Program-made: the position numbers and the translations under genes
The notes under the pieces: model-generated
Database searches by the model: none
What the model saw: only the letters and a program-made list of their open reading frames with translations
Told to the model about the DNA's origin: nothing
In this document: positions 11,226 to 22,712 of the stretch, piece after piece
How the letters are laid out: every line of letters begins with the position of its first letter
How positions within the stretch are numbered: position 1 is the stretch's first letter
From: Isoetes taiwanensis
Taxonomy: Eukaryota > Streptophyta > Lycopodiopsida > Isoetales > Isoetaceae
Reading direction: 5' to 3'
NCBI GenBank assembly: GCA_021234155.1
Contig: JAJEKV010000022.1
Span: 9,426,934 to 9,490,933 of the forward strand
DNA: 64,000 nucleotides

Positions 11226-13247
11226 CTAGATGGGTGCCCTGCATGTCCTTGAGTTGTGGTCCCTACCCTTGCATCTACAATGATGAACTTCCTTCACTTC
11301 TTCTTCACCCTTACGAATCCTCTTTGTTCGTGGGCGCCCTGGAGGTCTTCTTGTCGCTGGAGGCAACATTGTACCTAGAACATTAGGAACAATAACGGGG
11401 TGCATGATCTCCCTATAGGTTTGAGAGTAGGAAGTGAGAAAAAATGCTTGATGAGCATAGCTCTGAACACGCTCATTTCTATATAGTATTGCACATGCTG
11501 CATGTGCACAAGGAATACCCTCCTGCTGCCATTCGCTGCAAGAGCATGTTCTCATTTCCAAATTCACAATCCTAGATTTTGAAGACAAAATCTCATACTC
11601 AACTTCTGATGCTGCAATAATCCGGTAAGAGCACCCACGATCACATGCTCTCTTCACATCCTTGCTCAGCACGTGGAGTCAATGCCAACTGTGCATATTG
11701 GCCTGCCTCTTTTATGTAGGATTCTGCTTGTTGTCGACGTTCATGGAATATGCCGAATTAACTCCAACATGCAACTCCCTAGGTTCACGCAACCAAGAAT
11801 TCAGAGATTCTGCAATATTAGAAGTTAGATGACCATACCTCTGTCCATTGAATTTTGAGTTTGCCCAATGTATAGGGTCAGCTGTAGCAAGTATCCAAAT
11901 GGTAGCTTGGGCATTAGCAGCACGCATTTCAGAGATCACTTCATCATATTTCTCTACAGTATTGGCACGTGCTGCATTCCATAACAAATTCACAAGGGTT
12001 GTACTCTTGAAGACCCTCCTAAAATTGTCAGCTAAATGGCGCATGCAATAAGCATGAGGTACTTGTGCCCCAAAAATAATCTCAACACCTTCAACCAAAC
12101 CTTTCTGTCTATCTGAAATGAAAGTGATTTGTTGTGCATGATGCATACAATTCTTCAAATTTTGAAGGAACCATACCCAATTATCATCATTTTCAAAGAC
12201 TTACTACGGCAAAAAGCAATTGGAAACAATCCATCATTCCCATCTATTGTCAGAGCACGCAATAGTATACCAAGATATCGTCCCTTTAAATGGGTGCCAT
12301 CCAAACCTATCACTGGTCTGCAAGAAGAGAATCCCTTCAAACTAGCATTATAAGCAATAAAAAGTCGAAAGAAACGACCCTCAGGAGACTTCTGAACGAA
12401 TGCTATGCTTCCTGGATTCATCTTCAATATTTCTTCACAATATCCCTCCAATTTCCTATAGGCCTCTACGTGATCACCATGGATTTGGGAGTTTGCCACT
12501 TCTTTTGCTTTCCATGCTAGGCTATAAGATATTGCTATGCCTTCTTCTCTCCTGACATCACCAACGAGATCTTTTGGCCGCAAAGTAGGCTGTTCTCGGA
12601 ATCTTTCAATAGTGCGATTAGCAAGCCACTCTGTGCTAACTTCCTTGTTGCCAAGACGAGCTGCTCCAGCACAGTTGTGCACAGCTTCAAACTTCTTGAT
12701 TGCGCACTGGGACCATTTTCTATGATAGAAGCATGAAGACGCCAATTGCAATTCCCAGCACCACAAGTCACTGTGTATCTACAAGAAAATGAAATAAACA
12801 ATGGATAAACAATGTATCTACAATGGATAAACAATGTATAGACAGTGGATAAACAATGGATAAACAAAGTATCTACAATGGATAAACAATGTATAGACAA
12901 TGTATAAACAAGAAAATCAAATGGAATCAAATAAACAATGGATAAACAATGGATAAAACAAAGTATCTACAATGGATAAACAATGTATAGACAATGTATA
13001 AACAAGAAAATCAAATAAACAATGGATAAACAATGTATCTACAATGGATAAACAAGAAAATGAATTTTGCTGGTAAAAATTCTTGTATAGACAGCATCAC
13101 AGCATAGCATATGAGAAGGGAAATTACAAACCTTGTCTTATCTGACTTTAACACTTTCAGTTCCACATGGTTCGATATGGCATGCTCTTTGACAGCTAGT
13201 TTCAATTCCTTCAATGAAGGCCAAGTAGAGCCTTGTTGCAGCTCCAT
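11226..13247 (-). pseudogene. MULE transposase with SWIM zinc finger, frameshifted
   Basis: Exon 1 starts at ATG 13247 (MELQQGSTWPS) and ends at 13132. Exon 2 starts at 12778 and restores the codon as KSDKTR/YTVTCGAGNCNWRLHAS, the usual N-terminal MULE pattern. The order continues with an AWKAKE and NPGS region, VIGLDGTHLKG (first catalytic Asp region), FISDRQKGL (second), NIAESLNSWLREPR, then a SWIM finger CSCSEWQQEGIPCAHA and a C-terminal cysteine cluster HHCRCKGRDHNSRTCR. Frame changes occur near 12715 (after NGPSAQ) and near 12205 (around FPIAF), and further breaks or stops fall near 11690, so no full-length protein is made. By family knowledge it would cut and paste elements with these terminal repeats. 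Confidence 0.85.
12779..13131 (-). repeat. Minisatellite filling the transposase intron
   Basis: This GT-AG intron of the MULE transposase is mostly imperfect repeats of the units CAATGGATAAA and CAATGTATAGA or CAATGTATCTA (plus-strand reading), about 12795-13060. Read as protein it gives a false repetitive peptide. Units vary in order, as expected of slippage or unequal exchange. Confidence 0.8.
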
Positions 13248-13921
13248 AGAAAAGTCTGTGGCAAAATCCTGTGGCTGTGTAAAGTCTTTGTGGCAAAATC
13301 CAAATCTGTGGCAATCGAAAATATCTCTCTCTCTGTGTAAAATTTGTGGGAAAATGCAAATCGGAATTTGTTGCATGCAATTTCTGTGGCAACAGATTCG
13401 CTGCTGCTCCAATCGATCAGGAAATCAGTTGGAAACGGAAACCCAATCTTGAAATGGAAACCCAATCTGCTGAAGAAATCAGGAAATCGGCTGCTCAAAT
13501 CGATCAGGAAATCTGTGGCAACGGAAACCCAATGAGGAAATCGAAACCCAATTTGCTGAAGAAGTCAGGAAATCCGGGATAAATGGAATCATGCATCCGC
13601 AAATCAGAGAATCTGCTGAAGAACAATGGATTTGTTGCTGCTCCAATCGATCAGGAAAATCAGATCGTTGCTGCTTTATGGTGAGGAAATCGGATTTGCT
13701 CCAGTCGAATCTTAAAACCAGTGAAAATACTAACTTCAAGAGCACCGAAAAAGCATAAGCACCGAAAAAGCATGAGCACCGGAAATTTCTAAAAAGCTAC
13801 TACTATTTTCTAGAAACTGGCGGGAGCGGAAACGAACCGCTTGAAAAGGGTATTTGAAGCAATACGAAAAAATTGGAGGGTATCTTGTGACAAACGAAAA
13901 ACTACAATGCCAAATACGTTA

Positions 13922-14006
13922 ACCAGGGGCATTCCATCAATATTTAAAAAGTTAGGGGTATGTGGGAAAATATATCAAAACATAAGGGTAATCTGGAGTT
14001 TTTCCC
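13922..14006 (-). repeat. Right terminal inverted repeat of the MULE
   Basis: Mirror copy of 10800-10884. The outermost bases read GGGAAAAACTCC on the minus strand, directly followed outward by the AAAAAGAAA duplication at 14007-14015. Confidence 0.9.
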
Positions 14007-14015
14007 AAAAAGAAA

Positions 14016-15530
14016 TGACAACATGACGTATGCGTGAGCCTGTGATAGGTTTAGCATATATGCAGCTTCACGAAATTATTCCATATTTTTTAATCTGGAT
14101 TTGAGGTTATCTCATTTCAAAATTTGCATGCTTGTAACAACTTCATGCCCATTAAGAAAATCACAGCAGACCAATTAAGCCAAACATTTGAACTAAAGGC
14201 ACCAATCTGCTCTTGCGAATCATATGGATACGAAGTTTGGGATAAATATGCTATCTAAAGCACGGTTTGAACTAAAAGATCACAGAAATCTCAATATCCA
14301 AGTGCAATGGTCCACTAGCTGTAAAATACTTCTAGATCTAGCAGCATATAATGGCAACACTACACAAGTGGAATACCTGCACACCATACCAGGGAATGTA
14401 CTTCTCTCGTTTCCATGTTCATCCACTTTGATCTTGATCACCTTCTCGTGCACTCTTTTATTCCCTAAGAATTCCCACAAGCAATGGACGGTGTGATAAA
14501 CTAAGAACCTCCTGAATTGTCAAGTGGCACAAAAGATAGTTAGCATAAGGCACAACTCTATTGGTAATGCGCTATCCAAGCTCTAGCCCCGCACAATATT
14601 TCCTTTATAAGAAATGCTAAGGTAATGCCTCGCGAATTGCATCGAGATACCCGCATTATCTTTGCCGCCACATTAATGCGAAAGGTATGAACTGTGCATC
14701 AGATATTATGTTGAAGTCTCTCCAAAGCGAAAGCTCGGTTGGTATTCCTTTTTATATTCCTTTGAATCTTGCGATTCCGGTATGGCACGAGGCGGAAAGT
14801 ACAACAAATTGTGTGCGATTTTCCTTCTTCGACTATAACATGCAAAGAATCAAGTTGCTAAAACTAATTTAGATTTGTGATGATCTTAAGAAGAAATCTT
14901 CTTTTTTTCTTCAATCTTGCCGGACACTTTCGGCTTCTCCGCTTCTTCCGTCAAAATCCTAATCCTCCTCTATCCGTAAGACAATTGTTAAACGCATACG
15001 CTTTTGCACTCTGCGTGTCTTAGGAATCTCGCCGGACCCAAATCGAGCCATTTAGATCGAAACAGGCCTTCAATGCTATCGATTTTTGCGAGTTTTTGCA
15101 ATACACGGATGCAAGAGCGGCAAAGAAAATATGCCATAGAGAAATTTGGAGCGAGTAGTCGATAAGCCTGGCTAGGGCTACGGAGAGAAAGCTTACAAAA
15201 GGGGCCTGCCAAGCATTTGGATGCCATGAAATGAATTTTGCGCTCGGCATTTATGAGGCAACATTTATACGGCTGAGTTGTCCGCATTTATGAGGCATTT
15301 ATGAGGTTAAAACCATTGCCCTACCACGTGTCAGCAGAAGGTCGTCTCAAACAAAATGCATCAAATAAATAGCTTAAATAACAAAAAAGGATACTGCTTT
15401 ATATAAGAGTGATAAATCAAAGCTTTTAAGTGCTATACAATATGCCTGAATGACCTGGTTTTTTCGACTATTTCCATGTGTATATTTAGGAGTTAGGGCC
15501 ATGCATTTTAAGTACCAATAGCTCGATCAC
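14016..15530. other. No gene seen
   Basis: I find only short open stretches without motifs. The longest, 14988-15287 on the minus strand, has ordinary composition and no recognisable domain. Confidence 0.45.
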
Positions 15531-15712
15531 GATCGCCTTGTTTATTAACCACAGTCATGTTTGAAGCAACATAAAATAAAATAAAAACTCCGTGCGTTTT
15601 TCCTTTAGATATGGCTTTAACATACAACACAGAAAAAATTCGTTAAGCCCACAAAAACCCCGTGTATTTTCTTTGGTTCAAACATGACCGTGGTTGATAA
15701 ATAAGGCACTAG
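15531..15712. mobile_element. Small MITE with 10-bp target duplication (MULE-like)
   Basis: The ends are inverted repeats: left GATCGCCTTGTTTATTAACC, right (other strand) CTAGTGCCTTATTTATCAAC. Similarity runs on through CCAC-GTCATGTTTGAA. The direct repeat GCTCGATCAC lies exactly on both sides, at 15521-15530 and 15713-15722. There is no coding capacity. The duplication length fits Mutator-type MITEs, but its ends differ from the 10.8-14.0 kb element, so that transposase is not its obvious helper. Confidence 0.75.
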
Positions 15713-16255
15713 GCTCGATCACATCAGGTTATGCCATTTCAAAATGTTAAAAAGTAAAGCAACTCTAAAGTATTCGATGGCCTGACAATAAAGGATCTTC
15801 ACATTCATGCCATTATTAATTCTCACAAGGACGACACCGAGAGGGGAGAGGGGGGGAAGGGGGTAGGGGGGACTGCTTGATGTAAAATTTGTATGCAAGG
15901 GGTCAAAATTGCCCTTCGAAAATTTGTGTGCGGGGAGAGTTTCTTACTATCGGGTGTACACGCATGGCATGTTCCCTTTTGTATAAGTGCATCCTCTGAG
16001 GAAAGATATACTTATGGTCAGGACGCCATCTGTTTCATCATATCAAAATCAGGCAGCTGGAGAGAAAAGCACCGCCACTCTACAAAAAAAGAGTCAATTC
16101 CATCTGTTATTCTCTTAGCAATTTAAGGCATTAACAAGCTACATAGACACAATATGACCTCTGCTTAAAAGGCTAAAGAAAAACTTAAATTCAAGGGCTC
16201 AAGCATTCTATCCGAAGCTCAGCTGCAACAAAGACCTTGCTCTCGAGCCATACAT
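15713..16255. other. No gene; purine-rich tract
   Basis: A G-rich purine run lies at about 15839-15871. No coding region or repeat family is recognised. Confidence 0.4.
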
Positions 16256-16330
16256 GTTCATGTTAATGTTAATGTTAATGTTAATGTTAATGTTAATGTT
16301 AATGTTAATGTTAATGTTAATGTTAATGTA
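16256..16330 (+). repeat. Hexanucleotide tandem array (TGTTAA)n
   Basis: About twelve uninterrupted copies of TGTTAA. It is not the plant telomere unit (TTTAGGG). It generates a false Thr-Leu repeat in translation. Near-perfect copies suggest recent slippage. Confidence 0.95.
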
Positions 16331-17790
16331 AGAAGCATAGGAACCCTAGGTTGAAGCATCTTGTGCCTTGCATGTTCAGGTATAAGAAGTGTAAAACTGA
16401 TATGATTTATGGATTTGGACTCTTTGAACATCCTTGGATTATTGAATATACAATTAAACAATAGATCTTTGATCAATTGGGAACACAATATAGAATAATT
16501 GCTATAGTGCAGTACTTAACCGCCCAACCGTATCCACCTCCGAGAGGCTATACTAGCAAAGCTACACACTGGCTTAACTGGCTCCTGATCACCACTGCTA
16601 AACTGCAGTCTCCAATCAGAGGAAAGAATTGCATAGGCTTCTGAATCAAGAGATCGGAATCAATTGGGCAATGTCCAGAAGTCTGCCAACTAACTGTCTA
16701 ACCGACCCTCTAAAGCATCTCTACTCAAGATTTAACCCGCCACATCAGCTTTAGTCTCTCCTCTTTTCGATAGTTTGTAATTAGCCAATGTACAAATCTC
16801 ACATGTCCTTCCTCCCTCAAGAGTTTGTCACTGTCTCCCTATAGCAAGGCCTTCTTCTTATCAAACATATATAATTCTCCTCTTTTTAGGATATTCGTTT
16901 CTGATGCTTCCTTCTAAACACGACACGTACCTTTCTGAGGAAAAAATACAGGGAAAAAAAATGAAATGAAAAAATATCCTCCATCGCTGGGTTTTGGCGA
17001 AGCTGGATCCACCGGATAGCCCAGTCAACGATTTTCTTTTAGCTAGAAGCAGATATGGTTGTTCTGTGCAGTTACGCATCCACAGCAGTAATTCCCGAAG
17101 CCAGGACTGCAGGTTGCGGTCCCAGCCATAGCCATTCGAATGCAGGTATTTGCATCTGAGTTTTTTCGTCAGAAACTTTTTCTGTTTTTTTCATGTGTTT
17201 GCATGCAGTTATAGATCTACACATCCACGATGTAAATCCGGAAGCCAGGGCTTCAGATTCCGGTCGCATCCATAGCCAGTTTCTATTTTAGCAAAAGAAA
17301 AACCAGGTTCTTTTATTTTGTTTTGCGATGCATTGCATCAGAGTTTTTTCCACATGTTTGCAAGAGGCAGTTACACCTCTTTTTCGCAAGATCTGTGCTG
17401 ATTTATCTCAACTGTTTTTATCTGTAAAGAGAACAACTTTTCTAGCTATATACAAATGTACAGGCCATCCAACTGTTGGTTGGTCTATCATGTGTCAGAT
17501 GCTACCTTAGTCTTAGTCCTCTTCCGTCTCAATCTTTCCAGACTGAGAGGGACCATAATTACAACATTTTCCTTGGTAAGGATTGTGATATAGATGCACA
17601 AGAAGACAAAACAAAGACAGAGCTATAGGAACGTAAACAAACATGCATACACAAAAAATATCCTGGTTATATAATCATGTACGCTTAAGTTGTGGGGCCA
17701 GGTTTTAAAATCCTTAAGGAATGGAGTGTTGTGCTGTTGGCACGTTTTTGGCATGTTTTTAACGTTTCTGTGTAATGGGTTGCAAGTAAT
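16331..17790. other. No gene seen
   Basis: Only short unrelated open stretches. Two similar pieces, at about 17076-17145 and 17214-17280, share the phrase pattern ATCCAC...GAAGCCAGG...CGGTC and look like an old local duplication. Confidence 0.4.
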
Positions 17791-18290
17791 GCAGGAGAAG
17801 AAAACTACCGAGAAAACTGTTGTTGGAGAAGTACCAGGGCAGAAGAAGCTGTTTGAGGTAACCTTTTCAACTTTAACTTTTCTTTCAAGATTCAATTGAC
17901 TATAGCCAAACCGTCGACCCTTCAAATAAGGAACTTGAAATTAGCTTTTAATGGGGCTAAGTTTGTTATCATGGGCTATCCTCTTAAATGTGAACAAGAA
18001 ATATAAAGCATTTAGCTGTAATATTCTATCTAGAAATCCAAAGAAGTTTAGAATCATATTTAGAAGTCAGTTCTCAAGTGGTCTAATCCAAAGGAAATGT
18101 ATACTGGAGATCCTAGAGCAGACATTGGGGCAAGACACAGAACTCTAGCAATTAATTACTTGTGTATAGCTGGTTGTTTCTTTCCATAGTGATAACGAGA
18201 ATAAATCCTATATCCATCATGATTGTTCCTGCATTAGACATTAAGAATGGCAATATTCCTAACCATTGTAAGCTATATAGATCTCTCTAG

Positions 18291-18611
18291 AAAAGAAAGC
18301 TAAGGCAGCTGAGGCAAAGAGCAGAGGAGATGAAGCTTTTTGGAAGAAAGATTACATGCTTGATGTTGATGCTTATACACAGGTCGCTGCTTGATGCTTT
18401 TTCACACATGGTATACTTAATGTTTTTGCTCTTTTATTACCTTTCGCAGAAAAGTAGAAAGGAATGTGGTAACGCAATTGTTAATGGCATCAGCCTACTG
18501 ATCAAGTCATCAGAATATAGATCCACAAAACAGAATTGGATAAAATTAATTTGACTTCATATCATAAGGCTTTTTCTTGCAGGCACTGGATTTGGACCCT
18601 ACAAATATCAG
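18291..18611 (+). pseudogene. TPR-domain gene fragment (ankyrin-TPR type)
   Basis: Two exons read cleanly. Exon 18291-18382 encodes KAKAAEAKSRGDEAF and then WKKDYMLDVDAYTQ. Exon 18583-18611 encodes ALDLDPTNI. Together they form helix A, helix B and the following turn of a first TPR repeat. The Ala-rich lead-in resembles the linker before the TPR region of plant ankyrin-TPR proteins (family recall). A possible earlier exon ends at about 17860 (KKTTEKTVVGE...KKLFE). I found no continuation such as the expected next helix with an NRS motif in the following kilobases. It is therefore a truncated copy or captured fragment rather than a working gene. It could instead be part of a gene with very long introns. 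Confidence 0.55.
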
Positions 18612-20300
18612 GTTGGTTTTATCTATTCAGTCATGTTGCAGAGGGATTGTTTAGGTTTGAACTAATATTAACCGATTTGATGTTTTAAATTAGTTATTGT
18701 TAATTTTGCAAATTGATATCTTTTACTTACTTCAAAAGCTTCGTAGTTGTTAAGTGAAATGTTAGTTATTAAATAACTCTTTGCGACTACAGGAACAACA
18801 ACTTCAATTACACGATGTCTCCAATAATGATAATTTAGGGAATTTATGAACATGAAGGTAAGAAGACCAAATGCACTAGAAAGTAGAGCCAGGATCATCC
18901 ACTTGGGTGGCGAAAAATGAAAATCTTGAAAAAAGTTGGAATAAGTGCAGCATTAGTGGGCAACTCATGTATCTGCTCATGGGAGAGGGGAGAGCAAATA
19001 TTGTGTCTGATCAAAGGGTTTTGGTGCTAGATGGGGCCCCTATTGTTCAAAGCTTTATTTAAGGTTGTGGTTGATTTTTCAACAAAGATTGTTAGATGCT
19101 TCTCGGTGCAATTTGTAAAGGGCAAGGACAGCAACATTGAACATAGTCCCAACAAGCAAAGGTTGTGCCTCTCGTCTTGCTACAGCTCATGAAAGAGCTG
19201 AATGGAATTGCTCTGAGGGTGCCTATACCTAATGTTTCCAAACCATTGCAGAGTTTCTATTTGCCTCTTCAAATCTTAAAGCAGTAACAATCCAAAAATT
19301 TCACGGGCCTTAGTTTACATAATCTTTGCTTTATCATATGTTTCCAGCTGGGCAAGCACAAGCCAGAATTCTACATGCATTGGACATATTCTGCAACTCG
19401 AGTTAAGAGAATTCTTGCATTATCCTCATTTGCAAGCTCGCAACTTTCTACAACCGGTCTGAATCAGAAATTGTTCACATTATCATGCACAATTGGAGCT
19501 TGCATCCATAACTTGATATAGTTTCGTATAGGGTTTCGTATAGCTTTAACTCCTTGTGCAAAAACAATTTTTGTTGTATCTTGCATGCTTCAAGCTGAAT
19601 ATCCTCGTTCTTTGGGCATTACCTACCTTCTTTTTTAAAATTTGTCTAGAAGGGTTTCGCATGCCGGTGTTATGTGAGGCGCTAGTGACAATTGCTAATA
19701 AGCCACTTAAAATATTCTATTGGCTTAAAATATTCTAATGTCTTAGCACAGACGTTTGCACAAGCTTCGTTTGGTTATTTGGGCAGCAACAACGTTTGAG
19801 GCAAGGTCTGTACCTTCCAATAAGCCAATCAATAAGTGAGTCAAAAAGGGGAAATGTGCACAGTCGCTACAAATAGTCCTCTTTTATCAAAATGTGTGTA
19901 GCCACCACAAACAGTCCTCTTTATCAACTCTTTTACCTGCATGCAAGGGGTTGGATGCAAGGGGTCAGAAAAGAGAAATGTTCGCGGCGGCCAAGGCCGC
20001 CGCGATAAATTTCTTGTATATATAGTCGCTTCATAATGGATAATAAAGGCCCCTCCCAAATAAAGGTAATGGTGGACTTTAATAATGCATGTACGTTACA
20101 TGTCATATCGTTCCCTTATATATAGTATTGGCCTTTTGTCTTGATGTTGACCTTTTGTACAAAGATTGTTGATCGCTTACCTTCGTTTATACTTCGAGGT
20201 TCAAACAGCCCCATGTTGACCCGATTTGTAAGGGATATTTAGCAAGCCCCAATCCAATGGTTGCCTTCTCCCAGCAAGCACACATCACATCAAACATACA
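18612..20300. other. No gene; contains inverted copy of the GC-rich palindrome
   Basis: Apart from the repeat at about 19973-20020 I see nothing coding. Frequent stops occur in all frames. Confidence 0.4.
19968..20024 (-). repeat. Dispersed repeat with GC-rich palindrome, copy 2
   Basis: The reverse complement of this segment repeats the block at about 10030-10081: ACAAGAAATTTAT, the GC-rich palindrome with central AA, then AACATTTCTCTTT. The two copies are inverted relative to each other and 10 kb apart, with the MULE between them. Confidence 0.7.
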
Positions 20301-20309
20301 CCACAACAC

Positions 20310-20398
20310 TGAAGGGAGCTTGGGGAATCGAACCCCAACTAGAATCCAATGCTCTCCACTTACCTGTCAACTGAAATCCAATGCTCTCCACTTACCTA
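20310..20398 (-). repeat. tRNA-derived SINE-like sequence with internal duplication
   Basis: Read on the minus strand, this has a B-box-like GGTTCGATTCC inside a perfect stem, GGGGTTCGATTCCCC (20336-20322). Upstream of it is an A-box-like TAAGTGGAGAGCATTGGA. The A-box segment is present twice, at 20343-20365 and 20375-20397. A canonical cloverleaf with acceptor stem is not seen, so this is a tRNA-derived SINE or relic rather than a tRNA gene. Confidence 0.5.
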
Positions 20399-21224
20399 GA
20401 GTACTCGCTCAGGCATGCCTCCGATGTCCCTAAGAGTCTGACTATACTAGCAGCAACCCTATAGAACCCTGAATAAGCATACAATGTAGATGGACAGAAC
20501 ATATAAATTGCCTTATTCACATTCGACGCAACAAAAAAGCGACCACGTGCCAATTCGCTTGGGTTAAGAAGCAAGAATAAAGCCAGCCAGCAAAAAGTGG
20601 CACATCGGCACTGCATAGCAAAACAGGTCGAACAAGTTTGACATGATGCAAGAAACCCAGGCGTATAAGAAAAATATAAGATATCTCTTATGTGGTTTTG
20701 AATCCAGTTCACAACTAATGTTATGGGACGTCATCATTTTGGCCAGTTATATTGCATCAAGGAAAACCTCTACAGTCTTTAGGTGGACCGAGGCATAGAT
20801 TCTTTCTTCTTTTTTGCAGTTCATAAAGAAAACTTGCATGGACTTCCCATGAGCAATGGATCACAAGAGGTTTGTAATTAGCATGCAGATGACATCCTTT
20901 TTTTCTTTGAGAGCAAATAGCAAAGTCTATATAATGCCACCTCATTGTTGGATTGCCTTTCTTTAACTTCTATTATCTTTCTTTGATGGCAAATGTGTAT
21001 TGTATTATCGGCATTAGACTCTCGGGTTCTAATGTGTCACTGCATTACCATAGAAGGTTCTTTCACATGGTAAAATAACTAAATGCATGGATGACAGATG
21101 GCAATCCGAAAACGCACACGGGAGCCTAGCCTAACAAACTTTGCGTCCTTGTAGGTCTTCTTATATGCTAGGGATGCTGTAATTAAGGATTTGAAGAAGC
21201 CCATGTTCTGATTGTGCACCACTA

Positions 21225-22690
21225 AGCTTTTGATAACATGGAGGATTGTTATGGCCAAGTCAGTTCTTAATAGCATGCAAAGTGTATATGGCCACATTCA
21301 TGGTGGCATTATAGATAAAAGTGCAATTCATTATTAGGGTAAATTTTATATGGAATGGCACAAAGAAGGTGATGATGTCAAAATGAGTTGGGCAAAGCGC
21401 ATATTGCCAAAGCATCTTGGGGGCCTTAGAATGATCAATTTTCTTTTGCAGAGCAAAGTGTTGACCTCCAACTTCATTGAGAAATTTTTGAATAATGTTT
21501 GATGAGTCTCCAGGCTCATCTTGTTTATCAATCATTGCAGATGTGTATCTCTTTTTGCTCTTCAACAATTAGGTTGCTCCTCCTTTGGGCTCTATTTTAT
21601 CCATTACAAGCATAGCGCAATGTTCTCCTTTTTCTAAGGATCTGCTTAATGCAGGGGACGTTGTACGATTGCTATTTCAATTCTGCCCCACAATATACAC
21701 TCACTTCAGCAAGTGGTGGTCCCTTTAGAGGATAACCCAAGCAGGTAGTCGTCTGTATCCTTAGTCCATATACTATATCCTACTTAGGGGAGATAGGCAC
21801 GTGTGCATATAGTTTCTGATTGGTACAATAAGATACGGTTGCTGAAGGGGATGAGTTTAGAGCAAAGTTCCTTGACTTAAATTGGGATATGACTATTTAG
21901 CAAAAAGTGACTTTTGTTCTTACTTTAGTACCATAAGTGGAGTTCCCCAGATTTTGGTGGCCTATGAGGATATCAAAGTAGGGAATTTAGTGAATTCAAT
22001 GTATAAGATTCTACTTGTTTCCCTTAGAAAGTCTGTCTTCGGTTGTGTGGATCAATAGAAGCCAGTGTGGAAGCGAGTGTAGAATAAATTGCTCCACACC
22101 AAACTGTCCATTTTTGTGGTGGCAAATCATTTATCCATATGTGTAAGTCAACGTTTTGGTCCACAAACTTCGTCTAGAAGTATCTGTAATTTATATATAG
22201 AAGAATGAGACAATCGAGCATTGCTTCTTCTTGTACATGATGTCAAACATGTTTAGTTGCGACTTCGAGGCTTTTTCTGTTGCAACTTGAATAGTCGGTA
22301 GGCATTACTGACCGTCTATCCAAGTGTCTGGATAATCTAGCAAAGAAAGCATTCCAATTGGCTTCTGCGTATATCATTTGCTCTATCTATAAATGAAAGA
22401 ATCTCTTCATTTTCAGAGTTCATGTCCACCATTATCATCAATTTATCCTTGATGCGCAATCATGAATTGTCAAAGCACATGGGTTCTCATCAATTGCTGA
22501 TGAAGTAAAGAGTGGTATTTGGGAGCATTACCTTTAGATTCATACTTATTCATGAGCATTTAGTTCTTTTCACTTTGTTTATGCTTTGCAATGATGTAGG
22601 TTGAGTTTAATCTAGTGGACATGCTCTCGACTAGGTACTTATCTCCAGCGTACTTTGCAATTTTTCTAAATAATAAAGATTTGTGTGACT
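21225..22690 (+). mobile_element. Decayed LINE, C-terminal part with zf-RVT-like end
   Basis: Broken frames on the plus strand match the better preserved LINE at 44.9-46.2 kb. Examples are KMSWAKRILPKHLGGLRMINFLLQSK near 21382-21462, and the zinc-binding region around FVWWQIIYP and ETIEHCFF near 22108-22235. It ends near an AATAAAGATTTG and A-rich tail at about 22668-22712, like a LINE 3' end. Many stops and indels are present. The 5' part, including the reverse transcriptase core, is absent. Confidence 0.7.
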
Positions 22691-22712
22691 CATAAAGAAG
22701 AAGGAAAAAAAA

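Larger units (their letters stand above)
10800..14006 (-). mobile_element. Complete Mutator-like element (MULE), 3207 bp
   Basis: The element is bounded by 85-bp terminal inverted repeats at 10800-10884 and 13922-14006. They begin GGGAAAAACTCCAGATTACC and differ at only about one position. A perfect 9-bp duplication flanks it. Inside, on the minus strand, is a MULE transposase with a SWIM zinc finger, now broken by indels. Nearly identical ends and an intact target duplication suggest a fairly recent insertion. The broken transposase means it would need a helper. Between the right end and the transposase start, 13248-13920 holds overlapping short open stretches rich in a GGAAATC-type motif and no convincing gene. 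Confidence 0.92.

Noticed and set aside
12779-13131. Regular short repeats resembling a CRISPR array
   Set aside because: Units are contiguous 11-base-type minisatellite repeats without unique spacers, inside a eukaryotic transposase intron.
16256-16330. Interstitial telomere
   Set aside because: The unit is TGTTAA, not TTTAGGG or TTAGGG.
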